Origin: Blastocystis hominis
Taxonomy: Eukaryota > Sar > Bigyra > Opalinata > Blastocystidae
Length of the DNA stretch: 64,000 nucleotides
Reading direction: 5' to 3'
Assembly: GCF_000151665.1 (NCBI RefSeq)
Contig: NW_013171860.1
Location: 62,001 to 126,000 of the forward strand
Every line of letters begins with the position of its first letter. The stretch's first letter is position 1. The position numbers were made by a program, and so were the translations under genes. Under the pieces are notes generated by a model that made no database searches, was not told where the DNA came from, and saw nothing but the letters and a program-made list of their open reading frames with translations. Positions 1 through 11,500 of this stretch are shown here, piece after piece.

Positions 1-1002
1 CTCATGAGCATGCGCGAGAGCCGAGGCGATCTGGAAGGCGCCGCCGCGGCGAGCCAAGAAATCCAAGTGGAGGTCTGCAACTCGCTGTCGAGCCGCGAGA
101 AAGCGGAGTTCTTTTTGGAGCAGGTGGGCGAGCGTGTTTCCTTCGATCGCAGATCCGTCTGAGCCAGAAAGTCAACGAGTGGATCCGCGTGCCGCTCACC
201 ATCCAGAAGGTCAACGCGAAGCTCCTCAAAGACGAGCACATGGAGGACCTTCTCGAGCGCTTCGTGCAGCTCTGCATCGTCCAGCACGTCCACGACGACG
301 ACCTCCAAGCGCTCTACCGCGACTACGAGCGTCTTCTGGCGCTGTCTCGCTACGAAGAAGACGACGTGGCGAGCCGCGAGATCGTCACCATCCTCGTCGT
401 GCTCGCCGTGCTGATGCCCTACGACGCCGAGCAGCAGCAGATCCTCCACTCGCTCGCTCGCGCGTACAGCCGCCACTGGAAGTACCTCCCCGACTACCGC
501 GCGTTCCTGGCGTCCTTCGAGGTCGCCGAGCTGCTGAAGTGGCCGCTGCCGATGCTCGCCACAGTGCTGGACAACCCGCTCTTCACCAGCCCGCAGTGGG
601 GCGACAAGCGCGAGGCCTGGCGGCAGCTGCTGCGTCGCCGCGTGGTGGAGCATGTGGGCGACGAGAGGCGCGGTGAGGCGTAGAATATCCGCGTGCTGGG
701 CGCGTTTTTGTCGGTGGCGTCGCTGGGCCGCGTGGCGCAGCTGCTGCAGCTGAGCGAGGAGGAGGCGGAGGACGCGCTGGCGCAGGCGTGCGTGGAGGGC
801 ATGCTCTGGCTGCGGATGGACCGCGTGAAGAGGACGGTGAGCTTCAAGAAGACGGAGCCGGCGGAGAAAGTGCTGACGAATTGGACGGGTTTTGGTGAGA
901 GAGGGGAGTGAGGGGTAGAGGACGTGAAGGAGGTGATGGACGAGCTGGACAAGATCGTGTATTTGATTGAGAAGGAGAAGATGATTAAGGAGGTGAAGCA
1001 GT
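1..1002 (+). CDS. RPN5: 26S proteasome regulatory subunit RPN5/PSMD12, C-terminal part
   Basis: Scaffold subunit of the 19S proteasome lid, with a PCI domain. The reading frame enters from the left edge, so the N-terminus is missing. Four exons are joined by mini-introns at 124-152 (29 nt), 654-683 (30 nt) and about 866-897. The spliced product follows PSMD12: a helical segment starting VRLSQKVNEWIR-like residues, the conserved basic-VVEHNIR block at the exon 2/3 junction, then the winged helix (LGRVAQLLQLSEEEAED) and the C-terminal helix ending IEKEKMIKEVKQ. No stop codon follows at the homologous end. The codon after Gln begins with T at 1002, 5 nt before TGTTTGTT at 1007, so poly(A) addition would make TAA or TGA. 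The next gene begins 26 nt later. GC content is high compared with the 8-26 kb region. Confidence 0.9.
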
Positions 1003-1006
1003 GGCG

Positions 1007-1014
1007 TGTTTGTT
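1007..1014 (+). terminator. TGTTTGTT 3'-end signal of RPN5
   Basis: Exact TGTTTGTT, 5 nt after the T of the codon that polyadenylation would turn into a stop. In Blastocystis this motif lies just downstream of the cleavage site. Confidence 0.75.
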
Positions 1015-1028
1015 GGACATTGGTTTTT

Positions 1029-2407
1029 ATGGACAATGGGAGGAGGAATGGGTTTGTGAATACTCTCTCCGAGTATTCCATTCTCGATATTATCGGAAGG
1101 GGAACCTACGGGGAAGTCTACAAAGCGATTCATATCACGACCGGAGATGTCGTGGCTCTGAAAAAGGTAGACTTCAGCGACAGAGCGAGCTAACAACACA
1201 GATTTGCTATACCGACGTCGGTATTCCGAAATCGTCAACGCGCGAGATTCGCTTACTCTCTGCACTTCGACATCCAAACATTGAAAAATTGAGAGAGGTT
1301 GTCGTGGATGACAGTACGTTGCAGCGCTCGACCTGATGAGTGTGTAGTCAAAAAGGACTCTTCGCTGGTTCCAAGTCAGTTTTACCTCGTGTTTGACTAC
1401 GTGGACAACGATCTAGCTGGAATCGTTCGTGCGGTCAAAAAGCAGTTGCTCCCACCGTAGTTCGTTTATTCCTTGCATCGACCGCAGTCTCTCTTCCCAA
1501 GTTCTCCGTGTTTACATCTACCAAATCGTGGAAGTACTCGACTTCCTCCATGGTTGTAATATCATTCACCGTGACATCAAACTCGATAATTTTCTGGTGA
1601 CGAACGATCACCACATCCTTCTGACCGACTTTGGTCTCTCTCGCCAGATTCTCCCCACCTCCAATCGAATGTCTCTCCCCGTCTACGCATTGGCCTACAG
1701 AGCGCCAGAGATCCTCATGGAGAATCATTCGTACTCGATGCCGGCGGACATCTGGGCATTGGGCATTTTGATCTCGACGATCATTCTGGGGCGCCCTCCC
1801 TTCGAGGGAGATAGTGATGTTGCTTTGTTTGATCGAACTAACACGCAGCGCGAAGTGCTATCGAACATTATCAATCAATGTGGAGTGATTCCTCGCTCTA
1901 TCAAAAATTGGCTAAAAGCGTTTGCTTTTCTTGTCACTTGCTTTGAAATAGAAACGATATCGAAATTCCTTTTTCCGAATTGCGCATGGTGCGAACATTG
2001 CTTCATAGTGGAAATGGCGTGATGTTTTCCTCCCAAACGTACGCTTTGACGCTTCTTTTTTTAATCGAAGAGACCAGGAGAACTTGCTGGATCTCTGCGA
2101 TCGGCTGCTGGATTTGAATCCTGAAATGCGGCCTACCACGCAGCAGATCTTCTTCCATCCGTTCCTGCGCGATATGCTTCCGACCAATCAGCTTGTGGAG
2201 ATTGACGTTCTCAAGAAGTGTGAATTGCCGTTGTTAAATATGGTGATGCGAAATGTCGAGTGTTTTTGTTTGATTTATGAAATGAAGGATTGTAGTGATT
2301 TGTTAGGACAGATTGGAATGAGGAGGTTATTAAAAATTGGGCCATGTTGTTGTTGTTGTTGTTATGAAATGAGTGGGAATTGTTTATTATGGTGGAACGC
2401 GGAGTGA
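1029..2407 (+). CDS. CDK-like (CMGC) serine/threonine protein kinase
   Basis: Kinase domain in order: glycine loop GRGTYGEVY; VALKK lysine; a PSTAIRE-like helix reading PKSSTREIRLL; a hinge VFDYVDNDLAG; catalytic HRDIKLDN; DFGLSR; the YRAPEIL segment; DIWALGIL. The order, the cyclin-binding helix and the hinge resemble CDK9/CDK12-type kinases, but the helix is divergent, so the subfamily is open. Mini-introns of 27-35 nt interrupt it, for example about 1167-1201, 1317-1351 and 1819-1848. The join near 1430-1490 does not restore the frame with any GT-AG pair I tried, which may be a sequence error or an unusual intron. The last exon carries the C-lobe (ENLLDLCDRLLDLNP). The 3' end is uncertain: the tail before the TGA at about 2405 is low-complexity and may be UTR. 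Confidence 0.8.
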
Positions 2408-2570
2408 CAATAGAAGCTAGATGAAAAATGCAAGCGACACTTTTTTACGAAATACTTCATATTACCCTTTATAAGGTGCGTTGTGAAATGCAAATATCTA
2501 TCTATGCAGATATATTCAGATTACCAACGTGTGTACAACAAAACAAGCAAAGAGAAAACTATCTTTGGCT

Positions 2571-3133
2571 TCAGAGTTGGTTTACATTAGGGATCATAAA
2601 ACTGGAAAAGGATTCAATGATGTCGTCCATTACGGCGATTCCATTACCACGATTCTTCTTGTCCACATCGACACACCAGTTCTCGATCTGATTGTTCAGG
2701 AATCCAAAGAGCCAGCCATGAACGTGAATACTCTTCGTGTAGTGGGTCTTTGAACTGTCTCCATCGAGCGGAGTGTATAAACAGAGCTCATCACACAGAG
2801 CGATCGAATTCAAGGTCAAATTTTTAGTTCGCAGCGTCAACGTCTTGTTCTTCGGGTCCACAATCGACTCTTCTCCCGCATAAGAAGCTACATTTCCAAT
2901 AATAGCTCTAATGAATGCTGGAACCTCCTGATAGACGACATGAAGTCTCTTTGTCACTAGACGGCCTTCTGAATCGATTTTCCGGCTAATCACGAACGCC
3001 TTTGAATGAGAGCATCTTGGATGCCCTAAAATCTTAGTCAGGGATCTAGCTACTTACAGTACTTTCTCCAAAAGGATGATGTAACACGTTCCCAGTTATA
3101 ATCATAGGTATGTTGGAAAACAGAGTCCTTCAT
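2571..3133 (-). CDS. PRELI/Slowmo (Ups-family) phospholipid transfer protein
   Basis: PRELI-domain proteins carry phosphatidic acid or phosphatidylserine across the mitochondrial intermembrane space. Two exons join across an intron at about 3026-3057 (donor GTAAGT, acceptor TTTTAG). The start ATG at 3133 gives MKDSVFQHTYDYNWERV, matching the family opening in which an aromatic-rich strand is followed by a WERV-like turn and SSFWRKYW. The second exon has the conserved ISRKIDSEGRL block, then VDPKNKTLTLRTKN, which matches the DPQNQT segment of human PRELI. Length, about 175 residues, is normal. It ends with TGA at 2571. I cannot assign it to PRELID1, PRELID3 or SLMO. In Blastocystis the target organelle would be the mitochondrion-related organelle. 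Confidence 0.8.
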
Positions 3134-3263
3134 CGCTAATTACTTTTACAACACCAATTTCGAGCCAAAGTGTTATCGCGAGTAAATACGGTCCCTCGCT
3201 AATAAACCGAAATCTGACCATAAAACGTGGATCGGAACCGCGGTTAAACGCGGCAATGATACC

Positions 3264-3271
3264 AACAAACA
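3264..3271 (-). terminator. TGTTTGTT 3'-end signal
   Basis: TGTTTGTT on the minus strand, 87 nt beyond the stop of the unrecognised minus-strand gene at 3358 and ahead of the PRELI start. Confidence 0.5.
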
Positions 3272-3357
3272 TTTTAGGAAAAGGTTCATATTGATTATTT
3301 CCAAGCTGTGTAAAGAAGGTGAAACCTCGATTTCAAAAACACTTCTGTCAGCGAATT

Positions 3358-4990
3358 CTAAAAATGAGGGGAATTAGGAGCGAGAACATCAAAACAGAGA
3401 ATGGATTGAATATTCTTTTCTAGCAGGCCCAACACATTCAAAAGATCGATGTTTCCCTCCTTTTCTCCCTCCATCCAGGAGATCGCTTCCTTCTGAATAT
3501 CCCTCGAATCCATCAGAAACAAATACAATATCAGTTCTTTGAACAGAAAAGCGTCAAATCCTTCAGGGCAGTTTCCCATTGCTGAGGAGTAAAACACAGA
3601 AGCTTCTTGATAGGCGCTCCGCAGTGTGGAGATTAGCTTTTTAACCGCTAGGAAATACAAATGATAGGGAGCCATCCCCCAAACGAGCATGAGCAGAGAG
3701 ATCCGGTTCTCCTCATTTGCTTCTCTAAGAATCAAATCCCTAAAGAGGAGAGCGTTAAGAGCGCAGAAGCGTGTTACAAAAACATGCATCTACATTCATC
3801 AATGTTTTTGCTGTTTTGTCTACTCTGCGATACTCAAAATAGTCTATGGAGGTCATTGCGGTCTCTTCGCTTTTCCATCCCTGCAGTGCACCAGCCACTG
3901 CTTCTGCTAGTTCATCCAAACCCTGAGGATGATTCGTTTCGTGTGGAAAGAACATGCATTGATGGAGATTGCACAAAATCGCGATAGCATGAAGAAAAGG
4001 GAAAGGATGAGTACGAAGCGCCATAGAGCGAAGGAAACGACACGAACAGACAAGATCGAATCATCATCCTCTTTCTCTGAAGTTCTTTCGCATTTACCAG
4101 TAATCTACGTAAGAAATAAGAGATGTAAGGACAATTCAAGAGAGTGAATAAGAATCTCAGCGCTTTCGCATGAAAGCGTGTGGATCCAATCAAAACAATC
4201 GTCTATTTTCAAAGGATCGGAAGAATCAAATTGATCTGTGATGGTTGTGAGTGATTGTTCTAAATGGGAACTCGATTTTGAAAGGGAGAAAGAGAGGGAA
4301 GAAGAGTGGAAAGTGGTCGATTCTTGAAGAATTTGGGAGATGGTTTCTCTAGAATCAGCTACAAGAGCAGATTGGATATCCGAGTCTTGAGTGAATTGGG
4401 CACATAGAGAAACTACAAGAGCAGTGGGGAACAGAAGAGACGGAGGAGAGACGGAGGAGAACTGAATGACAGCGTCAATCACATTTCTACCATCCAGTTG
4501 GGAAACACACCACTCATGTCCGCGCGTCAAGTATTCCATTTCTAGAGGGGATTTCGTTTCAGAATTGTGGAGAAAACGACTGGTAGCAGAGTAATAGTGG
4601 AACACTTCAAAACAGGAAATAAGTGTAAATATACATAATTGGGATACTAGATTTGTTATAGCGGGTCCCAAAAACGAATAGATACGCAGGCAATTTGAGA
4701 TAATGGGTGGAATCTATATATGAATGTTTTAGTAAAAATCCACATCACGATAAGTGTACAAAAAATCATGAAACGAACAAGAACGAATGCTCTAGCGTGA
4801 AAAGCATGGAAGGAGCTCTTACAGAAACAATCTTTTCCAGAAATAATGCAAAATCGTTCTCTTTACTATATATTTTCTCATGACAAGCACCTAGAAATAA
4901 GGCTCACAGAAATCTCTTTCTTGCATCCAGTTCAGTCCATTGATCTGTCTCCTTCTTCCATTTTTCAATTTGAATATACTGCATATAGGA
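3358..4990 (-). CDS. Unrecognised multi-exon protein, probably all-helical
   Basis: I do not recognise this gene. At least five exon pieces on the minus strand read as protein-like sequence. From the 5' side they are: a charged piece with EKWKKETDQW; a piece with ALFLEKIVSVRAPSM; a piece with SFLGPAITNLVSQ joined across a 30-nt intron to FHYYSATSRFLHNSETK; a long Ser-rich stretch; then LDELAEAVAGALQGWKS; and a final exon from about 3780 to the stop at 3358 (FDAFLFKELILYLFLMDSR). The hydrophobic pattern suggests helical repeats. There are no catalytic motifs, signal peptide or clear membrane segments. The 5' end and two internal joins (about 3990-4130 and 4800-4990) are unresolved, so the start is approximate. 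TGTTTGTT at 3264 supports the strand. Confidence 0.5.
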
Positions 4991-5036
4991 AAAAAGGAAA
5001 AGAGTGAAAAAAACTGGAGTATAATTGTGTTCATCA

Positions 5037-5044
5037 AACAAACA
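5037..5044 (-). terminator. TGTTTGTT 3'-end signal of the MORN/LRR gene
   Basis: Minus-strand TGTTTGTT, about 170 nt past the stop at 5213. That distance is longer than elsewhere in the window, so the assignment is tentative. Confidence 0.4.
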
Positions 5045-5212
5045 ATCAAAAGGAATTGAGTTACAAAACAAAAATCAGTGACTCGTATGAAATTCACATC
5101 GAAGAAAAGTGATTCACCCTCATCACTGACAGTGACAGAACATTACAATGAAAGCAACGGTGTAAAAGTTACAGCATCCTCCATCCATTTCATTCATTCA
5201 TCTAGTCATCCA

Positions 5213-7778
5213 TTACATTTTAATATACTTCAGCAACGACTGATTCACATTCCTTTCCGAGAAGAAGCTAATATTCTGAAACGGCTCCTCTTTCGAGTCC
5301 ACCGAAACTTTCACCAGCGGCAGATCCGAGAGAACAACCATGCGTGTTTTCTTGAAGCAGCCTTTTTCAATGGAGAACGTTTTGAGCTTGGGCAGATCTA
5401 TGATCAAGCGCAGAATCCAACGCAACGCTTCATACTCAATTGGCACCACTCGTCATCGCTGCCCATCAGCGCCTTTTCGCCCAGACGGATCGTTTCGAGC
5501 GAGGGCAGATCTAGAGAGATTGAGAAAAGAAAGCGAAGCGCGCACTTTCAAACACGGTGTTGAGCGAAAATTGGAAGGCTTCGTTGCCCAAAATCACAGT
5601 TTCGAGCTTGGGAAGGTCTAAAGAGAAGGATGGAGAGGTGGAAAGAACCTTTCAGACTGAACGAAAGCTTGAAGAAGTTGGTGGAATAGGCGCCCACTTC
5701 TCCGATTTGGAGGTATTTCAAGGAAGGGAGATTGAAGAGAGTGAACGAGTGCGCATAGTCGGTGAAGTTGTTGGGGTGAAGAATGATGGATTCCAATTCG
5801 GAGCAATTGGAGATGTTGAATGCGCGCGTTAAGATCGGGCCCGATGAAAGAGTGAAGGACAACTCCCCGATTTCGATCGATTTCAAGTGGTTTAAGTCGT
5901 GAATGCTGAACGAAGACACGTTGCGACAGGAATAAACTCCGACTGTGAAGTGCTCGAGAAGACGATAGTGATTGATGTCGAAGAAGATCTCGGAGTCGTT
6001 GAACGAATTGTCAGCAAGGCTGATCTCCTTTTCGTTCTCATCGATCTTGAAGTCGCTGAATTGCAGGCCTGGCTGCATCATCGCCCGTCCGCTCACTTTG
6101 ATATCATCCGCCAAAATCGAAGCGACATCTGCAATGAATCGAGGAAATAATCAAGGCTACTACTCTCCACGTATTTCTTCTGCAATAGAGGGAAGCAAAT
6201 CATCTGATTGGTTTTCGTGTCTTTGTATTTTATGCTCACCGTCTTCAGATTCGGAATGTCTATCATCGAACGCGATTCCAATGTGTACCGATCAGCTCGA
6301 CGGATTGAATAAACTGGAAGCTGTATCCTCTCGAAGTGAAGGTTTCGAGCGAGGGAAGATCTATCGAGTTGGCTTCGAACGATCCAAGCGTACGTTTCAT
6401 GATCAAGGTCGAGTTATTCCGCGCTCCCGAAAACGTAGTCCATCCAATTTTGAGGGTTTGCAATGCGGGAAGGTCTACTCATCACCAACCAATCAAGCAC
6501 TCAATACTAGAGAGGTTGATCATTTTCTGCTCCTCAAACACGTGATCTCCCAACTCGATCGTTTTCAACTTCTCCAGATCTACGAATGAATCAACGAACA
6601 AATCGCTTTCCTTTCACCACAAAGTCGCAATGGTTGAAGTTGGCTGAGCTGTCGTCAATCGCTCCGATCTTGAGCAGCTCCAAAGAAGGAAGTCCGCTCA
6701 GCTCAAACTCGCCGCTAAAGAATTGAAAACTGAAGGAGCCGATGATGATGGAACGCAGGCGAGCGCAATCAACCAGGCTGAACGTTCGATTCATTCGATT
6801 GGTTGGATCGATCCGATAGAATGAATGGTCGAGAATCTCCAATTCTTCCAAGTGATTACTATCACTCAGCGAAAAATGATCGGTGTTGCAAAAGTTATAC
6901 GCTCCTATCACAATCTTCTTTGCTTGCTTGTACTTGCTCAAGTCTAAATAGTGTTCAAATTTGAACTTCTCGGCCGGCACGTTGATTTCGGTACAATCGA
7001 TCGGGAGGTGAAGAGGATCTTCTTCCACTTTGTACCACCCATTGATTAAGAGAGTCGACTGCTCCACAATTCCTTTTTTCCATTCTCCTTCACAGTTCGC
7101 TCTGCCATCAAGATCGATGATATATCCCTTGCCGTTCCGGCAGCACGTACAATGATCCTCATCATACGTGTACCCACCCACATAAATCGGAACCTGCGAA
7201 TAAATGTCCGTGCAATTTCCAATATCCATAAACTCGGTCGTGGTATCGTCTTCGAACAAACGGATGATTCGTACCAAGGAATCGTTGACCCATTCTCCCT
7301 CCAATAGGAGCTTGCCAGTTCGGCTGTCGAATTCGAAACCCCTTCCTATTCTTTTTCCATCTTTGTTAAGACCACCTCGGTAGATTGTGACTAGGGTTTC
7401 TTTATCCACAATTTCCCTTATATAGCCAGATTTTCTATTAATGGTGCGGATACAAGAAGCATTGTTAAGTGAGTCCCAGTCTTGGCGATATAAAGCACGC
7501 CCTCCTTCAAAAATTTCAAAATCTCCGCTAATCTCTTCATCGCTTACTTTCCAAATGCCGCGCAAAATACCATTTTCATAATGTCGAATCTCTTCCTCAT
7601 TTATCAAAGTATATTCATCTTCGTGCTCTCCCTTGTAACGCTGGATATTAAAAGGCTGATCAGACCGAGTAATTGGTACAGGAGGTCCATCTCTTTCATA
7701 TCCACTAAATAGATGGCATTTTTCTATTTTCAGAACTCAAAATAATAATACCCTACTCAAGAGACACTCGAGAGCCAT
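5213..7778 (-). CDS. MORN-repeat / leucine-rich-repeat (BspA-like) protein
   Basis: Start ATG at 7778 gives MALECLL, joined by a 33-nt intron to KKCHLFSGYERDG and the long second exon. The N-terminal half has MORN-like units (GILRGIWK, LLLEGEWVNDSL, NCEGEWKKG). The C-terminal half is a leucine-rich array with units of the type FxLxDCxxLxxIxIGxxSF, ending LLKYIKM at the TAA at 5213. No signal peptide or membrane helix is visible. Introns recur once per repeat: each falls after the first base of the codon opening a DLPxLxxL-type unit (phase 1), for example near 5510, 5600 and 5640. It is a paralogue of the plus-strand genes at 28.6-32.9 kb. The ligand and cellular role are unknown. Exon joins between 6090 and 6600 were not all resolved. 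Confidence 0.7.
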
Positions 7779-8577
7779 TGTCAAAAAAATGTTTTGAGTT
7801 TCAAATTAAGACGGAAATAATGTGTACTCTCAGAACAAAGAAGTTGCTACTAGACTGTTTGGAAACGCAGATAATAAACGGAGTGAAACACTGTTATTTA
7901 ATAGTGGTACGTCAGTCTTTGGCTGCGCTCTTATCGATTATATGAAGACTGTGAAGCATATAGTATGGAAAAACAAGGAACAGGAATAGAGGCTTGAAAT
8001 GTGTTTACCAGTATAGAATAGAATGAATAGAATTGCAGAATACAATGGGATAAATTGTAGCAGAATAAGAAAAAGGGATGAGGCTTTGAAGAAAGACATG
8101 TGAAGAGTAATTATGGATATTTTCAAGAATCGGGTATGGGAATGAATTTGTGGATATGGATAACAACATTGTATATGATAATGATGATGAAGGATTGAAA
8201 ACGAATCCATTGGTTCATCATTTGCTTTTCTCCATAATAGTAGGATAATACAACGTATAATGACAATTGCTGCTTGTAAAAGGCTGCTGGATAGGAAAGC
8301 TATGATGGTTGGAAATAGGTAGTTGAAAGAGTACAAGTGCAAATCAATCTCAGTGTTTCCACTGAGTGGAAAATAAGGATATTTCTTAGAATAATAATAT
8401 TATATATAATGATTAACGATGTCTTAGAGTAAGAAAAATGGTATAATCCCAAGATATTCAAGTCGATTAGAATCCTTTGTGACCCATCAATTATAAGCAA
8501 AAAGCACAAAACAGATTCCATTACAGAGAAATATAAATTATCATTTGAAAAGAAAAATATACTGACCTTGATACAAT
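7779..8577. other. AT-rich intergenic stretch
   Basis: Lies between the start of the MORN/LRR gene and the 3' end of the giant gene, both on the minus strand. Open frames here encode only hydrophobic low-complexity peptides. I see no gene, RNA or repeat. Confidence 0.5.
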
Positions 8578-8585
8578 AACAAACA
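8578..8585 (-). terminator. TGTTTGTT 3'-end signal of the giant gene
   Basis: Minus-strand TGTTTGTT, 14 nt beyond the TGA at 8600-8602. The giant gene therefore carries the same 3' signal as its neighbours. Confidence 0.7.
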
Positions 8586-8599
8586 TGAATTGAAAACAC

Positions 8600-11500
8600 T
8601 CAAGAAATACCTACAAATCGCTTGTATTCGGTAATGGTAGTATCTGTTACAACTTTTACAAAGTTTGTTTCTGTAGTCACTTCAGCACTATCCACGATTT
8701 TAGGACCCAACGCAGATTGCATTCTTCTCATTGTAAGCTTGATCTCCGCCGGCCTAATTGGCATAAACATGATACGAATGTTCGAAAAGGAACGGATGTC
8801 CCGATAAAGTGTACTCCAAACTTTGTCAATACTTTTACCATTTACATAATGTGTAACTCTACAGCCTGGTGTATCTCCATGATATGCATAGTCTCCAACA
8901 ATAAGAATCAAATGATTGTACGTATTGTATGGCGATCGTTTCATTTGTTCCAAAGCTCGTATTAATCCTCCTTGGATATCACCACAGCCATCACCACCAC
9001 CACTTGTTCTAAACGAGGCTAGCTTTGCTTGTAATTTTGTGAAGTCATCTGTGATGTATTCAGATGTTTCTCCCAAAAGAGTATCATGAAAATTCTTATA
9101 CTGCACAACTTGTCCCACAATTCCTCCTCTTGGAAGATGATAATTCTTTTCAATCTTCTTCAACTGATTCAAAATCTCAACAATGTTTTCTCGCGTTGCA
9201 TTGATATAAGAACTCATTGATCCTGTAGTATCGATAACAACACTCATACAGAAATTTGCTGGCTTTCGTTGCTTTTGAGTGCAGGCCGTTTCTCGTTTTT
9301 CCATCGGTTTCTTCCCAGGAAGATGTACTCCATTCATTTTGATTCCCGATTTCAAGCTAGGATCCAATGATCGTTCTTCTTCAAATTCTTCCGTGCTACA
9401 CAACCAAACTGCAGCATTGCTGATCCATCGTGCAGTTCCATCCTCAGTGAACTCCAAAAACAACTTGGAGGCAGCGGTATCAATAATCATTCTACCCTCT
9501 CTACTTCCTTCCTTCTTTTCTTTCACCATAATCGAGGTGTAACCTCCATTTTCCTTCGCAAATACGCGGAATCCTATTTTTTCTAACTTCCTTTCGTTCA
9601 ACGTGCACAATGTTCTTCCTTCGAAAATGCGTACAATGCCAAAATCCAAACGAGAGAGATTGTGGAAGTCAAGAGCCTTTCCGCCAATCGTGATGAAGTG
9701 ACCTGCTTTTGGTTTTGCAGCTTTAACTCGTTCCATCACGTTGCCTCCTGGAATGTTCACATCTTTATCCCCCACTGCTTCGAACTTATAAAATTGCTTA
9801 AAGTATAAATCAGCCTCATAAGTGAATGGATAGTTCTCCAAGAACCAAAACACACCACCTCCTCTCATATTGAATTCATGAACACAACTCACAAAGGCAT
9901 CCGCATATTGGTCCACATCTTTATCACACTCTTTTGCCATGATTCCATCTCCAGGAGAACAAGTTATGAATGTCACTCGATATCTACCACTTGACAAAGC
10001 ATTAATCGCAGTTTTGTAATCATAGGCATAACCAATCTTGAATCCTTTGCCTATCGGCTGTCCATTGACCTCCTTATCTCCTAACTTCAATACTGGCGAA
10101 AACGTTTCCCCACTAACTTCCTTTCCATACATCAATACTTGCTCCGTAATGTACTCATCAATCACCTTTCCATTTTCATCTTTCTCTCCGCGGCACAAAT
10201 ACAGAATGATAAACAAAATCGAATAGTCACCAAACGCTCCATCCACTCCCAAATCATATTTACTGTTGTTAATATCGCCTATCTTTTTCAAGGCGTTTGG
10301 TCCATCGGTTACATCTGCAAATCTTACATTGCTCAATGTGGTTTCATAACTACTGGGAATACTGCAGATTCGTTTTGTCATTTCTTTATACGATTTACCA
10401 AATTTCTTTTCCTTGACCACAACATCAATCTTCTTCTCAGGAACTGCATTCAGATCCTCGCTTATTAACTCGTTCGTTAGATTTGACAGTGTTTCAGATA
10501 AGAAAAATGGATTCGAATTCCAAATCATTGTAGGGAACAAATCTTCAAATTTACACAAATACAAACCAATTCCAATTCCCAGATAAGTCATTTCAATTCC
10601 ACTCACAATCGATTTGATTTCTTCTCTGGATTCATCACACAACACACCATTTGTCAGTACCATCATTACAGATTGGAATGATCGAGCGTTACATGTACAA
10701 CAAGCGTAGCGAATACAATCAGGCAAGCAAGTATTTTGACAAGGCGATAACAGGCTTTGATACAAGGATGCCACGATATTATTTTCCCATAAATCCATCG
10801 ATGATATGCCTGTGGCTACACGAATAATATCTCTAGACGCCACCCACAAATCAATACAAGGCAGTTGCATATTACTCAGATTTCGAAGGATTGAAAAAAT
10901 CGTAACTAGTGAATGAATTCGATTCGTATCACTGAAGGCGATCGAAGAGCAGTCAATCACAATACTCGCATTGTAACTCCGAATTTTCTCACTTCCAAGC
11001 TTCTTGAAGAACTTACCATCTCCAGTTTTGCTTACCAAATACTTGATGTAGTTTGCCATATGAATCGATGTTCCTGAAGTGGATGCAACAAAGGCTGTCG
11101 ACTTATTCGGAACGAACAGAGAAAGACTCATTGCATCAAATAGATTATCACCCTGAATCACTTTATTCAGGTCTGTCAATACCACAGTCTCACCAATAGC
11201 TTTGGGATATACTAAAAGATTCTCATCAGATATGTCAACCATTCTCACAGGCTTGCTACTAGCAACAGTGTGGGTTGATACCAATGACTTGTTACTCTCA
11301 AATATCGTTTCTAAATCATCCTGAAGTGCACTAGCATATTTCATTGGAGAAATAACATCCATTGTAAAATATCCATCCAATTCCTCACTGTCGAAAAAGA
11401 GATCCATGGTCTTTAGATTCGATGGATCCAACAAATCTCCAATTTTTTCGATTATTATCAAATTATCATGGAAATTCGCTTGCAGTGAACTTTCGAGCAG

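Noticed and set aside
5078-6589. Plus-strand frames opposite the MORN/LRR gene
   Set aside because: They break at its exon joins and show no protein-like pattern; the minus strand has the repeat periodicity.
7938-8599. Hydrophobic minus-strand open frames downstream of the giant gene
   Set aside because: AT-rich low-complexity peptides; they overlap the 3' signal region and have no domain.
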